A DNA stretch of 5,858 nucleotides from an uncultured Lachnospiraceae bacterium (lineage in GTDB: Bacteria; Bacillota_A; Clostridia; Lachnospirales; Lachnospiraceae): contig CATLIP010000158.1 of NCBI GenBank assembly GCA_949957035.1, forward strand, positions 1-5,858, given 5' to 3'. Position 1 is the first letter of the stretch, and the number at the start of each line of letters is the position of its first letter. Position numbers and translations under genes: made by a program. The notes beneath the pieces were generated by a model, which did no database searches, had not been told where the DNA came from, and saw only the letters and a program-made list of their open reading frames with translations. This document shows positions 1-5,858 of this stretch, one piece after another.

Positions 1-1
1 C

Positions 2-1291
2 ATCGGCGCCATGCTGATGGACCGGGATGCCATCACCACATCCTCAGAGATTATCAGCGGCAATGATTTCTATCAGAGCGCCTATGGCGTCGTCTTTGAC
101 TCCATCGTGGAGCTGTTCAATGAAGGACAGCCGGCAGACCTGATTACACTGCAGGAACGGCTGCGCACAAAAGATGTTCCTGCTGAGATTTCAAACCTTG
201 AGTTTGCCCGCGACCTTCTGAATATGGTATCAACTTCGGCAAATGTCAAGTATTATGCACAGATTGTTGCAGACAAGTCTGTGATGCGCAGATTAATCCG
301 CCTGAACGAAGAGCTTGCCAATATCTGTTACGCCGGCAGCGAATCTTTAGAGGCGATACTGGAAAAGACGGAGAAATCCGTCTTTGAATTATTACAGAAG
401 CGCAATTCCGGTGAATTTGTACCTATTAAACAGATAGTGTTAAATGCGCTGGAAAGAATCGAGAAAGCCTCAAAGAATAAGGGAACTGTCACCGGTATCC
501 CAACAGGATTTATAGATTTAGATTACAAGCTGTCCGGTTTGCAGCCCTCGGACTTGGTTCTGGTGGCCGCAAGACCTTCCATGGGTAAGACCGCATTTGT
601 CCTGAATATTGCGCAGTATATTGCGTTTAAGAAGGATAAAAGCGTTGCAATCTTCAGCCTTGAGATGTCCAAGGAGCAGCTTGTAAACCGTATGTTCTCT
701 CTGGAATCACAGGTAGACGCACAGGCAATCCGAACCGGTAACATGAAAGATTCTGACTGGGAGAAGCTCATCGAGGGAGCCGGAATTATCGGGAGATCCC
801 GTTTGATTATCGACGACACCCCTGGAATCTCCATCTCTGAGTTACGCTCCAAATGCCGGAAATACAAGCTGGAGCATGGCCTGGATGTCATCATCATCGA
901 TTATCTTCAGCTAATGACAGGCGGCGTAGGACGAAGCCAAGAATCCAGACAGCAGGAGGTTTCTGAGATTTCCCGCTCTTTAAAAGGGCTGGCAAGAGAA
1001 TTAAACGTTCCCGTGGTTACTCTGTCGCAGTTAAGCCGCGCGGTAGAGAGCCGTCCGGACAAACGGCCGATGCTCTCCGACCTGCGCGAATCCGGGGCGA
1101 TTGAGCAGGATGCAGACGTTGTGATGTTCATTTACCGTGATGAGTATTACAACAAAGACTCCGAGTTCAAGAAACAGGCAGAGATTATTATTGCAAAACA
1201 AAGAAACGGTCCTGTAGGGACCGTTAATCTGGCCTGGTTGGGCGAGTACACAAAGTTCGCCAACTTAAGCAGGCAGGAAGAATCTTTTTAA
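2..1291 (+). CDS. dnaB: Replicative DNA helicase DnaB (5' end cut by the window)
   Basis: This is the ring-shaped hexameric helicase that unwinds DNA at the replication fork with ATP and contacts primase through its N-terminal domain. The frame is already open at base 2 (I-G-A before the Met at base 11), and families of this type start about 20 residues earlier, so the true start lies outside the window and the Met at 11 is internal. Counting from that Met, the helical N-terminal domain covers about 1-100 and a linker follows to about 155. The RecA-like ATPase domain then runs to about 415. Visible motifs are Walker A ARPSMGKT (187-194), the SLEMS motif with the catalytic Glu (E218), Walker B VIIIDYLQL (293-301), DLRESGAIEQDAD (357-369) and KQRNG (396-400), where the arginine finger sits in DnaB. 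No intein or frameshift is seen. The stop is TAA at 1289-1291. The 3' end overlaps the convergent gene on the other strand by 27 bp. Confidence 0.98.
   Translation: MGAMLMDRDAITTSSEIISGNDFYQSAYGVVFDSIVELFNEGQPADLITLQERLRTKDVPAEISNLEFARDLLNMVSTSANVKYYAQIVADKSVMRRLIRLNEELANICYAGSESLEAILEKTEKSVFELLQKRNSGEFVPIKQIVLNALERIEKASKNKGTVTGIPTGFIDLDYKLSGLQPSDLVLVAARPSMGKTAFVLNIAQYIAFKKDKSVAIFSLEMSKEQLVNRMFSLESQVDAQAIRTGNMKDSDWEKLIEGAGIIGRSRLIIDDTPGISISELRSKCRKYKLEHGLDVIIIDYLQLMTGGVGRSQESRQQEVSEISRSLKGLARELNVPVVTLSQLSRAVESRPDKRPMLSDLRESGAIEQDADVVMFIYRDEYYNKDSEFKKQAEIIIAKQRNGPVGTVNLAWLGEYTKFANLSRQEESF
1193..1225 (-). terminator. Candidate intrinsic terminator of the 119-aa gene, inside dnaB
   Basis: Bases 1205-1212 and 1218-1225 form a perfect 8-bp stem (AACGGTCC / GGACCGTT) with a 5-nt loop. 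Read on the minus strand, the stem is followed at once by the U-rich run TCTTTGTTTTGC (1204-1193). It lies about 40 bp past the stop codon of the minus-strand gene ending at 1265. On the plus strand the hairpin is followed by no T-run, so it should act only on minus-strand transcripts. The site falls in the dnaB codons for KQRNGPVGTV, so codon constraint could produce part of this pattern by chance. Termination is inferred from structure only. Confidence 0.55.
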
Positions 1292-1624
1292 TTTTTCCAC
1301 CGGACCGGCCTCCGCCGCACTCTTCCGATAGGATTGCTGCTGGCGGATGAGCTGGTCTAATTTACGGAAGGACTCTTCTTCCCGCCGTTCCTTTGCATCC
1401 AGCATAAAGGACATCTCTTTCGTAATCATGGACAGCAGAACCTCATTGTTATTCTCCAACATCCGTTTCATATGTAATTGGTCTCTCGTCCTCCTAAGGT
1501 CCGGAATCAATGCCTTTAACTCAGAGAACGGGACTCCCTGCTCGTATAGTTCTTTGATGCAGCCGAAAAGCCTCGCATCATCCTTTGTCTCCCTCTTCAA
1601 CTGTTCTAATGCGCTACTGCTCAT
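1265..1624 (-). CDS. Small charged coiled-coil-like protein, function unknown
   Basis: I do not recognise this 119-residue protein. It has no signal peptide or membrane segment, so it should be cytoplasmic. It is mostly predicted helix: a charged N-terminal half (1-58, with K/R/E/D-rich stretches and RRTRDQLHMKRM around 44-55), then about 62-100 with heptad-like hydrophobic spacing and many Glu, Arg and Gln residues. The C terminus is short and basic (KLKRFFLPA). This resembles the regulatory or oligomerisation tail of some DNA-binding proteins, but no helix-turn-helix is clear. ATG at 1624 is the first possible start: an in-frame TAG lies two codons upstream, and AAGGGGG (1639-1633) sits 8 nt before it. 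A promoter (1686-1659) and a terminator candidate (1225-1193) make it a self-contained unit. The last 27 bp overlap dnaB tail to tail, which is unusual but compatible with a real gene. Confidence 0.8.
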   Translation of the reverse strand: MSSSALEQLKRETKDDARLFGCIKELYEQGVPFSELKALIPDLRRTRDQLHMKRMLENNNEVLLSMITKEMSFMLDAKERREEESFRKLDQLIRQQQSYRKSAAEAGPVEKLKRFFLPA

Positions 1625-1658
1625 GGTCTATACCCCCTTATCAAAACTTGTCCCACTT

Positions 1659-1686
1659 ATCATAACATGACATTTGTGCAAAACAA
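1659..1686 (-). promoter_or_regulatory. Sigma-A-type promoter of the 119-aa gene
   Basis: On the minus strand, TTGTTT (1686-1681) and TATGAT (1664-1659) are separated by 16 bp. The -10 box is one base from TATAAT. It lies about 35 bp upstream of the ATG at 1624, with the AAGGGGG ribosome binding site in between. Predicted from sequence only. Confidence 0.6.
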
Positions 1687-1702
1687 GTAAAACTGTGTCA
1701 GG

Positions 1703-1741
1703 AATACAAAAAAAGCACCGCATCTCTTGCAGCGCTTTTTT
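1703..1741 (-). terminator. Rho-independent terminator after the ferredoxin gene
   Basis: AAAAAAGC (1709-1716) pairs with GCTTTTTT (1734-1741). The stem continues through C1718-G1732 and GCA/TGC (1720-1722 with 1728-1730), with two 1x1 mismatches and a 5-nt loop. Read on the minus strand, the structure ends in a run of seven Ts followed by GTA. It lies about 64 bp past the ferredoxin stop and separates that transcript from the promoter of the 119-aa gene. The T-run on the plus strand (1736-1741) means it could also work in the other direction and stop transcripts reading through from dnaB. Confidence 0.75.
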
Positions 1742-1804
1742 CTGTCTTTTCATAGTCAATGTATACGGAACCGGGAATCACCCTCGACGATTCCTTCACA
1801 ATTC

Positions 1805-1975
1805 CTAACCCTGGGAGATAGCTCCTGTAGGACACTGAGCTGCACATGCGCCGCAATCAACACAAGCGTCAGCGTCAATCTCATAATGATCTGCACCCTG
1901 AGAGATTGCGCCTACCGGACATTCAGCCTCACATGCTCCACAGCTTACACATTCATCACTAATTACGTGTGCCAT
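1805..1975 (-). CDS. Clostridial-type 2[4Fe-4S] ferredoxin
   Basis: This 56-residue protein is a small soluble electron carrier. It has two classic 4Fe-4S binding motifs, CxxCxxCxxxCP, with cysteines at 9, 12, 15, 19 and at 38, 41, 44, 48. The two halves are clear internal repeats (CVSCGACEAECPVGAIS and CVDCGACAAQCPTGAIS). The length matches the family, which is typically about 55 residues. Such ferredoxins carry low-potential electrons between pyruvate:ferredoxin oxidoreductase, hydrogenase and related enzymes in anaerobes; the partner here cannot be told. The ATG at 1975 is set by an ideal AAGGAGGG ribosome binding site (1991-1984) 8 nt upstream, and the stop is TAG at 1807-1805. A promoter (2060-2032) and terminator (1741-1703) flank it, so it is probably transcribed alone despite lying downstream of the pilus operon on the same strand. 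It is too short and cysteine-rich to be anything else. Confidence 0.96.
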   Translation of the reverse strand: MAHVISDECVSCGACEAECPVGAISQGADHYEIDADACVDCGACAAQCPTGAISQG

Positions 1976-2031
1976 AGTATGTACCCTCCTTTTTTAGTAT
2001 ATAGACCTGAACACAAATCCAGCCTGTTATT

Positions 2032-2060
2032 ATCATAATACAAAAACCAGAAATATACAA
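2032..2060 (-). promoter_or_regulatory. Sigma-A-type promoter of the ferredoxin gene
   Basis: On the minus strand, TTGTAT (2060-2055) and TATGAT (2037-2032) are separated by exactly 17 bp. The -10 box is one mismatch from consensus. It lies about 57 bp upstream of the ATG at 1975, leaving a short leader that ends in the AAGGAGGG ribosome binding site. Predicted from sequence only. Confidence 0.65.
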
Positions 2061-2064
2061 TAGT

Positions 2065-2080
2065 AGATATGCACATATCT
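2065..2080. promoter_or_regulatory. Palindrome next to the ferredoxin -35 box
   Basis: AGATATGCACATATCT is a perfect inverted repeat with 7-bp arms and a 2-bp centre. It ends 4 bp upstream of the predicted ferredoxin -35 box. No T-run follows it on either strand, so it does not look like a terminator. The position suits an activator or repressor site. I cannot assign it to a known regulator. Confidence 0.4.
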
Positions 2081-2097
2081 GTGAGAAATTTCTGACA
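2080..2097. promoter_or_regulatory. Second palindrome upstream of the ferredoxin promoter
   Basis: TGTGAGAAATTTCTGACA is an 18-bp inverted repeat with one mismatched pair (bases 2083 and 2094) and a perfect core AGAAATTTCT. It abuts the palindrome at 2065-2080 and lies 12 bp past the pilB stop codon. The arms look like TGTGA/TCACA or TGTTA/TAACA operators, but the spacing fits neither the Crp nor the Rex consensus. As RNA on the minus strand it could form a weak hairpin at the end of the pilus transcript, but it has no U-tail. Confidence 0.4.
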
Positions 2098-2109
2098 TAT
2101 TGTAAAATA

Positions 2110-3786
2110 TTACTCATAAGCAATCTTCATCAATTCCTCTATCGTAGTAATCCCCTCTGCCACCAGCCTTACCCCGTTTTCTTTCAAAGTGCGCATATTC
2201 TGCTTCTCTCTGGCATAGTTCTCGATTTCTTCCATGCTCGCATGACTGCTAATCATTCGGCGCAGCGCGGCGTCTACAGCAAATATCTCATGTACGGCAA
2301 TACGGCCTCTGTAACCTGTATTATTACAGTGCGCACACCCTCTGCCTCTTACCACAGTCCCTATGCTTTCCCCAAGAAACGCCCTCTCCTGCGGGGTTGT
2401 CGCCATCTCCTGCGCACAATGCGGACATACCTTACGCATCAGCCTCTGAGCGACAACCCCTACCAGTGAATTTGCTACCAGATAGGTTTCCACTCCCATA
2501 TCCTCCAGACGGACAATACTGGAAGCGGCGCTGTTTGTATGCAGCGTACTCAATACCACATGGCCTGTAATAGCCGCACGCACAGAAATTCCCGCCGTCT
2601 CGCCGTCTCGGGTTTCACCTACCATTATTACATCCGGGTCTTGGCGCAGCAACGCACGAAGCCCCGTCTCAAAGGTCAGTCCTGCCACCGGATTCACCTG
2701 TGTCTGGTTGATACCAGCCACATTCTTTTCCACAGGATCCTCAATTGTGGCAATATTCAGCATCCGCCCCGACAGATATTCCAGCACCATATAAAGCGTG
2801 GTGGATTTTCCGCTTCCTGTGGGACCAGTAATATAGATGATTCCGTTGCTGCTGTTCAGCATCGGCAGAAACTTTCCATAGCTGTCCTCATCCATTCCAA
2901 ACTGATCCGGATAGTCCAGTTGCCCTGAAGATGTAAGCAGACGCAGCACTGCCTTTTCTCCAAACACAGTAGGCATAAGGGATACTCGGATATTGACGTA
3001 CCCGCTCTCGGTCCTTACCCGGAAATGTCCGTCCTGAGGGATTCTCTTCTCAGCAATATCCAGATTTGCCATAATTTTAATCCGAGCAATCAAGGGCTGG
3101 TGAACATTTCTCTGTATTGCCACATATTCCAGAATCACACCGTCAATCCTCATTCTTACCTTCGTCTCGCGTTCAAAAGGCTCAATGTGAATATCGCTGG
3201 CATTACTCTTAATCGCCCGCTCTACCAGGCTGTTCAGAAGATGAATAATCGGCGCCTCTTCCTCGACATTCGAAAGCTCTGTAAGGTCAAGGTCGTCAAA
3301 ATCATCTGCCCCGAAACCGGCATTCGCCTCCGTAGCCGCCTGCTTTGCCCCAACCTCTGCAAAATAATAAGAAATTGCCTGACGAAGGGGCTTCTCCTCA
3401 CTTAACAAAATCTGGAGATAACATCCCGTCTGCTGGCGCACCTCTTCCAACGCAAAATAATTCAGAGGGTCGTTTGTCACCAGAACCATTGTCCGATTTG
3501 TTACGCTTAAGGGAAGGAACAGATTCTTTTCCGCCAATTCTTTGTTAACCATGGCAACCGCTTCCAAATCTACCTGCTGGGACGCAACGTCTACGATTTC
3601 CAATTCCAGCCTGCTTGCAAGAGCCTCCAATACCTGCTGCTCTGTTACAAAGTTAAGCTCTATCAAAATCTGACCGACCCGCTTATCTCTGTGCTCTTTC
3701 TGATATGCCAAAGCTTCCTGCATCTGTCCGGCATCTACGTATCCTCTTTCTTCTAATATCTCCCCAATCCTCAGATTCGTCCTCAC
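2110..3786 (-). CDS. pilB: Type IV pilus assembly ATPase PilB (GspE/PilB family)
   Basis: This 558-residue cytoplasmic secretion ATPase powers pilin polymerisation. The N-terminal region (about 1-145) is an MshEN/T2SSE_N-type domain with tandem R-x-G-x-I-L repeats at 6-29 and 36-59. A second N-terminal subdomain (about 170-300) carries ASDIHIEPFE (196-205). The RecA-like ATPase domain has Walker A GPTGSGKS (321-328), the Asp box TIEDPVE (347-353), Walker B DPDVIMVGETRD (383-394) and the His box TGHVVLSTLHTN (407-418). The zinc-type tetracysteine is C454/C457 and C484/C487, typical of GspE/PilB and absent from the retraction ATPase PilT, so assembly rather than retraction is the likely role. 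The length is normal. The start is GTG at 3786: a stop lies in frame 27-30 bases upstream with no ATG between, and AGGAGG is at 3804-3799. It follows pilO by 27 bp in one operon. No terminator is evident after it. Confidence 0.95.
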   Translation of the reverse strand: MRTNLRIGEILEERGYVDAGQMQEALAYQKEHRDKRVGQILIELNFVTEQQVLEALASRLELEIVDVASQQVDLEAVAMVNKELAEKNLFLPLSVTNRTMVLVTNDPLNYFALEEVRQQTGCYLQILLSEEKPLRQAISYYFAEVGAKQAATEANAGFGADDFDDLDLTELSNVEEEAPIIHLLNSLVERAIKSNASDIHIEPFERETKVRMRIDGVILEYVAIQRNVHQPLIARIKIMANLDIAEKRIPQDGHFRVRTESGYVNIRVSLMPTVFGEKAVLRLLTSSGQLDYPDQFGMDEDSYGKFLPMLNSSNGIIYITGPTGSGKSTTLYMVLEYLSGRMLNIATIEDPVEKNVAGINQTQVNPVAGLTFETGLRALLRQDPDVIMVGETRDGETAGISVRAAITGHVVLSTLHTNSAASSIVRLEDMGVETYLVANSLVGVVAQRLMRKVCPHCAQEMATTPQERAFLGESIGTVVRGRGCAHCNNTGYRGRIAVHEIFAVDAALRRMISSHASMEEIENYAREKQNMRTLKENGVRLVAEGITTIEELMKIAYE

Positions 3787-3798
3787 GACTCCATTCCC

Positions 3799-3804
3799 CC
3801 TCCT
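3799..3804 (-). promoter_or_regulatory. Ribosome binding site of pilB with unusual spacing
   Basis: AGGAGG on the minus strand lies 12 nt before the GTG start of pilB, longer than the usual 6-9 nt. It lies only 4 nt before an ATG (3794-3792) that opens a three-codon frame, ATG-GAG-TCG-TGA, whose stop overlaps the pilB GTG. The same sequence continues as GGG, so the pairing register could slip and shorten the spacing to GTG somewhat. Confidence 0.6.
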
Positions 3805-3813
3805 AATCTTCCG

Positions 3814-4533
3814 CTATAGACTGTCATGCATATAGACAGCCAAATCAAAACTTACCTCCGACTGCTCCACTACGTTCCATTCCGTATCCAGATACGTGCG
3901 CTCGCTCACATGCATAGCCCGAATCTGAATTGACGGATAATTATGCGCAATATCATCGATAAACTGGTACACCTGATTGGCGCTTCCCTGAAGCGCCATC
4001 GTACAATTGACGGTTCTGATATATCCGCCTGCCGCCGTACCTGCCTTATCCGTCCCTTCGTCGTCCTCTAATCCACTGTTGTCCACTTCGTCGTCCGTCC
4101 GGTTATCGCTGCCTTCTGAATCATCCTCTGAACCTTTTGCCGCATCTGTCTCTCCTGAAAGCCTTCCATATAGATAAGCCTGCGGTATCTCTGCCTGCGC
4201 CTCTCCAATGGACAGAGAAACCGGGAAAAGCCCCGCCTTCAAAGCAAGTCCCGTCAACAGCTCGTCCACCTGCCGGTTCTCCATTCCTTCATAATATTTT
4301 GCGGAAATGTCCTTAAGCTCCCCTTTTCTCTCTTCAATCTCCTGCTCCAATGAAGGAATCTCATCAATTGCCGCCTGCATTTCCTCAATCGTGGCATCCA
4401 GATTTCGGCTCTCAATCTGATTCTCCTGATAAACCTCAATGCCCGGCATAATCAAAAACCGAACCATCAGAAATACAATCAGGACGCTGACCATCAATTT
4501 CAGCAGAAATATATCTTTATCCGTCAGCCTCAT
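3814..4533 (-). CDS. pilO: PilO-like type IV pilus inner-membrane alignment protein
   Basis: This 239-residue protein has the plan of PilO/GspM platform proteins, which pair with PilN and link the cytoplasmic motor to the outside. It has a short cytoplasmic N terminus (MRLTDKD), one transmembrane helix at about 8-30, and a Glu-rich coiled coil at about 34-85. An extracytoplasmic domain follows, with strand-like segments around 101-125 and 170-237. Between these halves is a highly acidic Ser/Gly/Asp/Glu-rich stretch (about 126-168), which looks like a disordered insert. The start at 4533 is chosen over an in-frame ATG 60 bp upstream: it overlaps the stop of the previous gene in ATGA, has GGGGAGGT just before it, and puts the membrane helix at the N terminus. 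The longer version would lie inside the upstream gene. Sequence similarity in this family is low, so the PilO name rests mainly on architecture and position; GspM is the alternative. Confidence 0.8.
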   Translation of the reverse strand: MRLTDKDIFLLKLMVSVLIVFLMVRFLIMPGIEVYQENQIESRNLDATIEEMQAAIDEIPSLEQEIEERKGELKDISAKYYEGMENRQVDELLTGLALKAGLFPVSLSIGEAQAEIPQAYLYGRLSGETDAAKGSEDDSEGSDNRTDDEVDNSGLEDDEGTDKAGTAAGGYIRTVNCTMALQGSANQVYQFIDDIAHNYPSIQIRAMHVSERTYLDTEWNVVEQSEVSFDLAVYMHDSL

Positions 4534-5858
4534 TGCGCACCTCCCCCATAAACCCTGCCTTCCATCGTGCATGACAGAGACAGCGTATACCAACAGTCTT
4601 CAAATGTGTATCCGGTATAATCCACAGTATGAAACAGGCCCGTTTCCTGCAGCCGTAAAATATACCCGGACACATCAATTACCGCCGTACTGTTGGCGTC
4701 AAAGGTCAGAGTCCCCGTCTCAACATCATAATCTGTAATCAACAGCCCAATCTGGTTTCCCCCCACGCCTTCAATGCTTCGCAGCACACCGCCTGAAAAC
4801 TCAGGGTATGCAGACAGATTTTGGTCCAGAAGCTTTACAGCGGCGATTCCGTTTTCCACAATTTCAAGCTGCTCGCGAAGCTCCTGCGCCTTCCGGTAAG
4901 TTCCTTCCCGCCGGACGCTTTCAATCCAGTCCTGCTTCGACAGATTCTTAACCCTGGCAATCTGATTCACAACCCCAATTCCTCCGGTCAGCAGTACGCA
5001 GATTAAGAATATAATCCCCGGCATCACCAGATGCCGGCCTATATTCACAGTCTGCCCTTCCTTCTCCTCAGACTTTTGACCTGCGCTTCTTAAGTCAATC
5101 TGCTTCTCTTTTCTCGAGCCGCGTATCAACGCTCCGATACAGGAAATCCAATCCGCTGCCTTCTCCCGCCCCGGTACGAAAATCTTCCGGTCAATGACCA
5201 TAGGCGACACATCCAGATTCAGATTGCGGATTCCTTCCACACTTACCTCAAAATCCTCGTCCGGACATCCCCCATAACAGACCTCGGTAATGGGGTCCTC
5301 CAGGCTTCGGCCTGTGTAAAACTGGATAATACCGGAGATACTCCTTACAATCTCCGTCCCAAAATCCAGCGTTCCCGGCTCACTGAACAGACGTGTCCGG
5401 CTGGAATACAGGTATTGTCCTTTCTGGCAAAGAATACTGGTCATACTCCCTGCCTCAAAGAAAAGATAAATCGCTGTCCGCTCATGGAAATGCTCCAGAT
5501 ATTGCATGATCCTTAAATACCCTTCCATAGGAACTGTGATACCCTTGACCTGAAGTCCCGCCTCCTTGCAAATGCGCAAAAAGCCTTCCAGATTCCCCTG
5601 CTCCACACCGCCTGCGCAGATATCCACACCGACCTTCTTCTCCCGGCGGACAACGCAATAGTCTGTAATCTCGTTACGGAAATTCTCACGTACCTCCCTT
5701 GAGGCCATCTCCGACAACTGTTTTCCCCTGCTGTCGGGAAGCTTAAGCACTCTGGTCACGCTTAATCCCGCAGGCAGCACAAGACGCGCCTGCTCCGGCT
5801 TCTTCCTTGACACCAGTCTCTCCAAAGCCTGTCTCCACCTGTCAAACGAGTCGCCTTG
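4530..5858 (-). CDS. PilM-PilN fusion (GspL-like) pilus assembly protein, start outside the window
   Basis: The frame is open to the window edge, giving 442 visible residues (numbered from base 5858). A TTG at 5825 could serve as a start but would cut into the domain. Residues 1 to about 248 look like the rest of an actin-like PilM/GspL cytoplasmic domain, with strand-turn segments at 130-147 (IYLFFEAGSMTSILCQKG), a YGG turn at 195-197 and IGALIRG at 241-247. A linker holds IDLRS at 254-258, resembling the INLLP motif at the start of PilN. A transmembrane helix (about 277-298), a coiled coil (about 300-345) and a ferredoxin-like extracytoplasmic domain (about 355-435, with GLLITDYDVETGTLTF at 371-386) follow. 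PilM and PilN are usually separate genes; GspL of type II secretion has this fused plan. It ends in ATGA overlap with pilO, implying coupled translation. With pilO and pilB it forms the inner assembly platform. Confidence 0.8.
   Translation of the reverse strand, partial: QGDSFDRWRQALERLVSRKKPEQARLVLPAGLSVTRVLKLPDSRGKQLSEMASREVRENFRNEITDYCVVRREKKVGVDICAGGVEQGNLEGFLRICKEAGLQVKGITVPMEGYLRIMQYLEHFHERTAIYLFFEAGSMTSILCQKGQYLYSSRTRLFSEPGTLDFGTEIVRSISGIIQFYTGRSLEDPITEVCYGGCPDEDFEVSVEGIRNLNLDVSPMVIDRKIFVPGREKAADWISCIGALIRGSRKEKQIDLRSAGQKSEEKEGQTVNIGRHLVMPGIIFLICVLLTGGIGVVNQIARVKNLSKQDWIESVRREGTYRKAQELREQLEIVENGIAAVKLLDQNLSAYPEFSGGVLRSIEGVGGNQIGLLITDYDVETGTLTFDANSTAVIDVSGYILRLQETGLFHTVDYTGYTFEDCWYTLSLSCTMEGRVYGGGAQ

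Noticed and set aside
1301..1357. Inverted repeat TCCGCC...GGCGGA just after the dnaB stop as a dnaB terminator
   Set aside because: The loop is long, there is no T-run after it on the plus strand, and it lies in the coding sequence of the opposite gene.
1698..1799. A 33-codon frame on the minus strand just after the ferredoxin gene, starting GTG and reading VKESSRVIPGSVYIDYEKTE and onward
   Set aside because: It starts with GTG behind a weak ribosome binding site, and its last third runs through the terminator stem and T-run. It is too short to judge and is best explained as the 3' untranslated region, unless relatives conserve it.
1727..2038. Plus-strand frame of 103 codons across the ferredoxin region
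   Set aside because: It is a shadow of the ferredoxin gene and its flanking signals, lacks a ribosome binding site, and its Cys-rich sequence comes from reading the opposite strand.
4534..4593. Longer N terminus for the PilO-like protein from an ATG at 4593
   Set aside because: The 20 extra residues lie inside the 3' end of the upstream gene, while the ATG at 4533 has a good ribosome binding site and the usual ATGA overlap.
5823..5825. TTG as the true start of the PilM-PilN fusion
   Set aside because: The frame stays open for 11 more codons to the window edge with sensible sequence (QGDSFDRWRQA), and the first part of the actin-like domain would be missing.

Overview
The window looks like an ordinary chromosomal stretch from a Gram-positive, anaerobic Firmicute, probably a clostridial gut bacterium of the Lachnospiraceae type. 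Three things suggest this: strong AGGAGG-type ribosome binding sites, a clostridial 2[4Fe-4S] ferredoxin, and a Gram-positive type IV pilus gene set. The lineage is inferred from protein style, not from a database search.

Layout. Bases 2-1291 (+) hold most of dnaB, the replicative helicase, which lacks only its first residues at the window edge. Everything else reads on the minus strand. A 119-residue charged protein of unknown function (1624-1265) converges on dnaB and overlaps its last 27 bp. Its likely terminator lies inside the dnaB coding sequence. Next comes a monocistronic 56-residue ferredoxin gene (1975-1805) with its own promoter and terminator and two adjacent palindromes just upstream of the promoter. 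The rest (5858-2110) is part of a type IV pilus (or related pseudopilus) assembly operon. In transcription order it encodes a PilM-PilN fusion (GspL-like, its start outside the window), a PilO-like membrane protein overlapping it by 4 bp, and the assembly ATPase PilB 27 bp further on.

How the genes work together. PilB is the hexameric cytoplasmic motor that drives pilin polymerisation. The PilM-PilN fusion and PilO would form the inner alignment platform, coupling the cytoplasmic motor side to the extracytoplasmic side through single transmembrane helices and ferredoxin-like domains. The prepilins, PilC platform protein and prepilin peptidase are not in the window and probably lie upstream of base 5858 or elsewhere. 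DnaB, the ferredoxin and the 119-residue protein show no functional link to the pilus.

I see no CRISPR array, insertion sequence, tRNA or rRNA. The most notable points are the PilM-PilN fusion, a candidate c-di-GMP-binding module at the PilB N terminus, an acidic insert in PilO, the dnaB-embedded terminator, and the tandem palindromes upstream of the ferredoxin gene.
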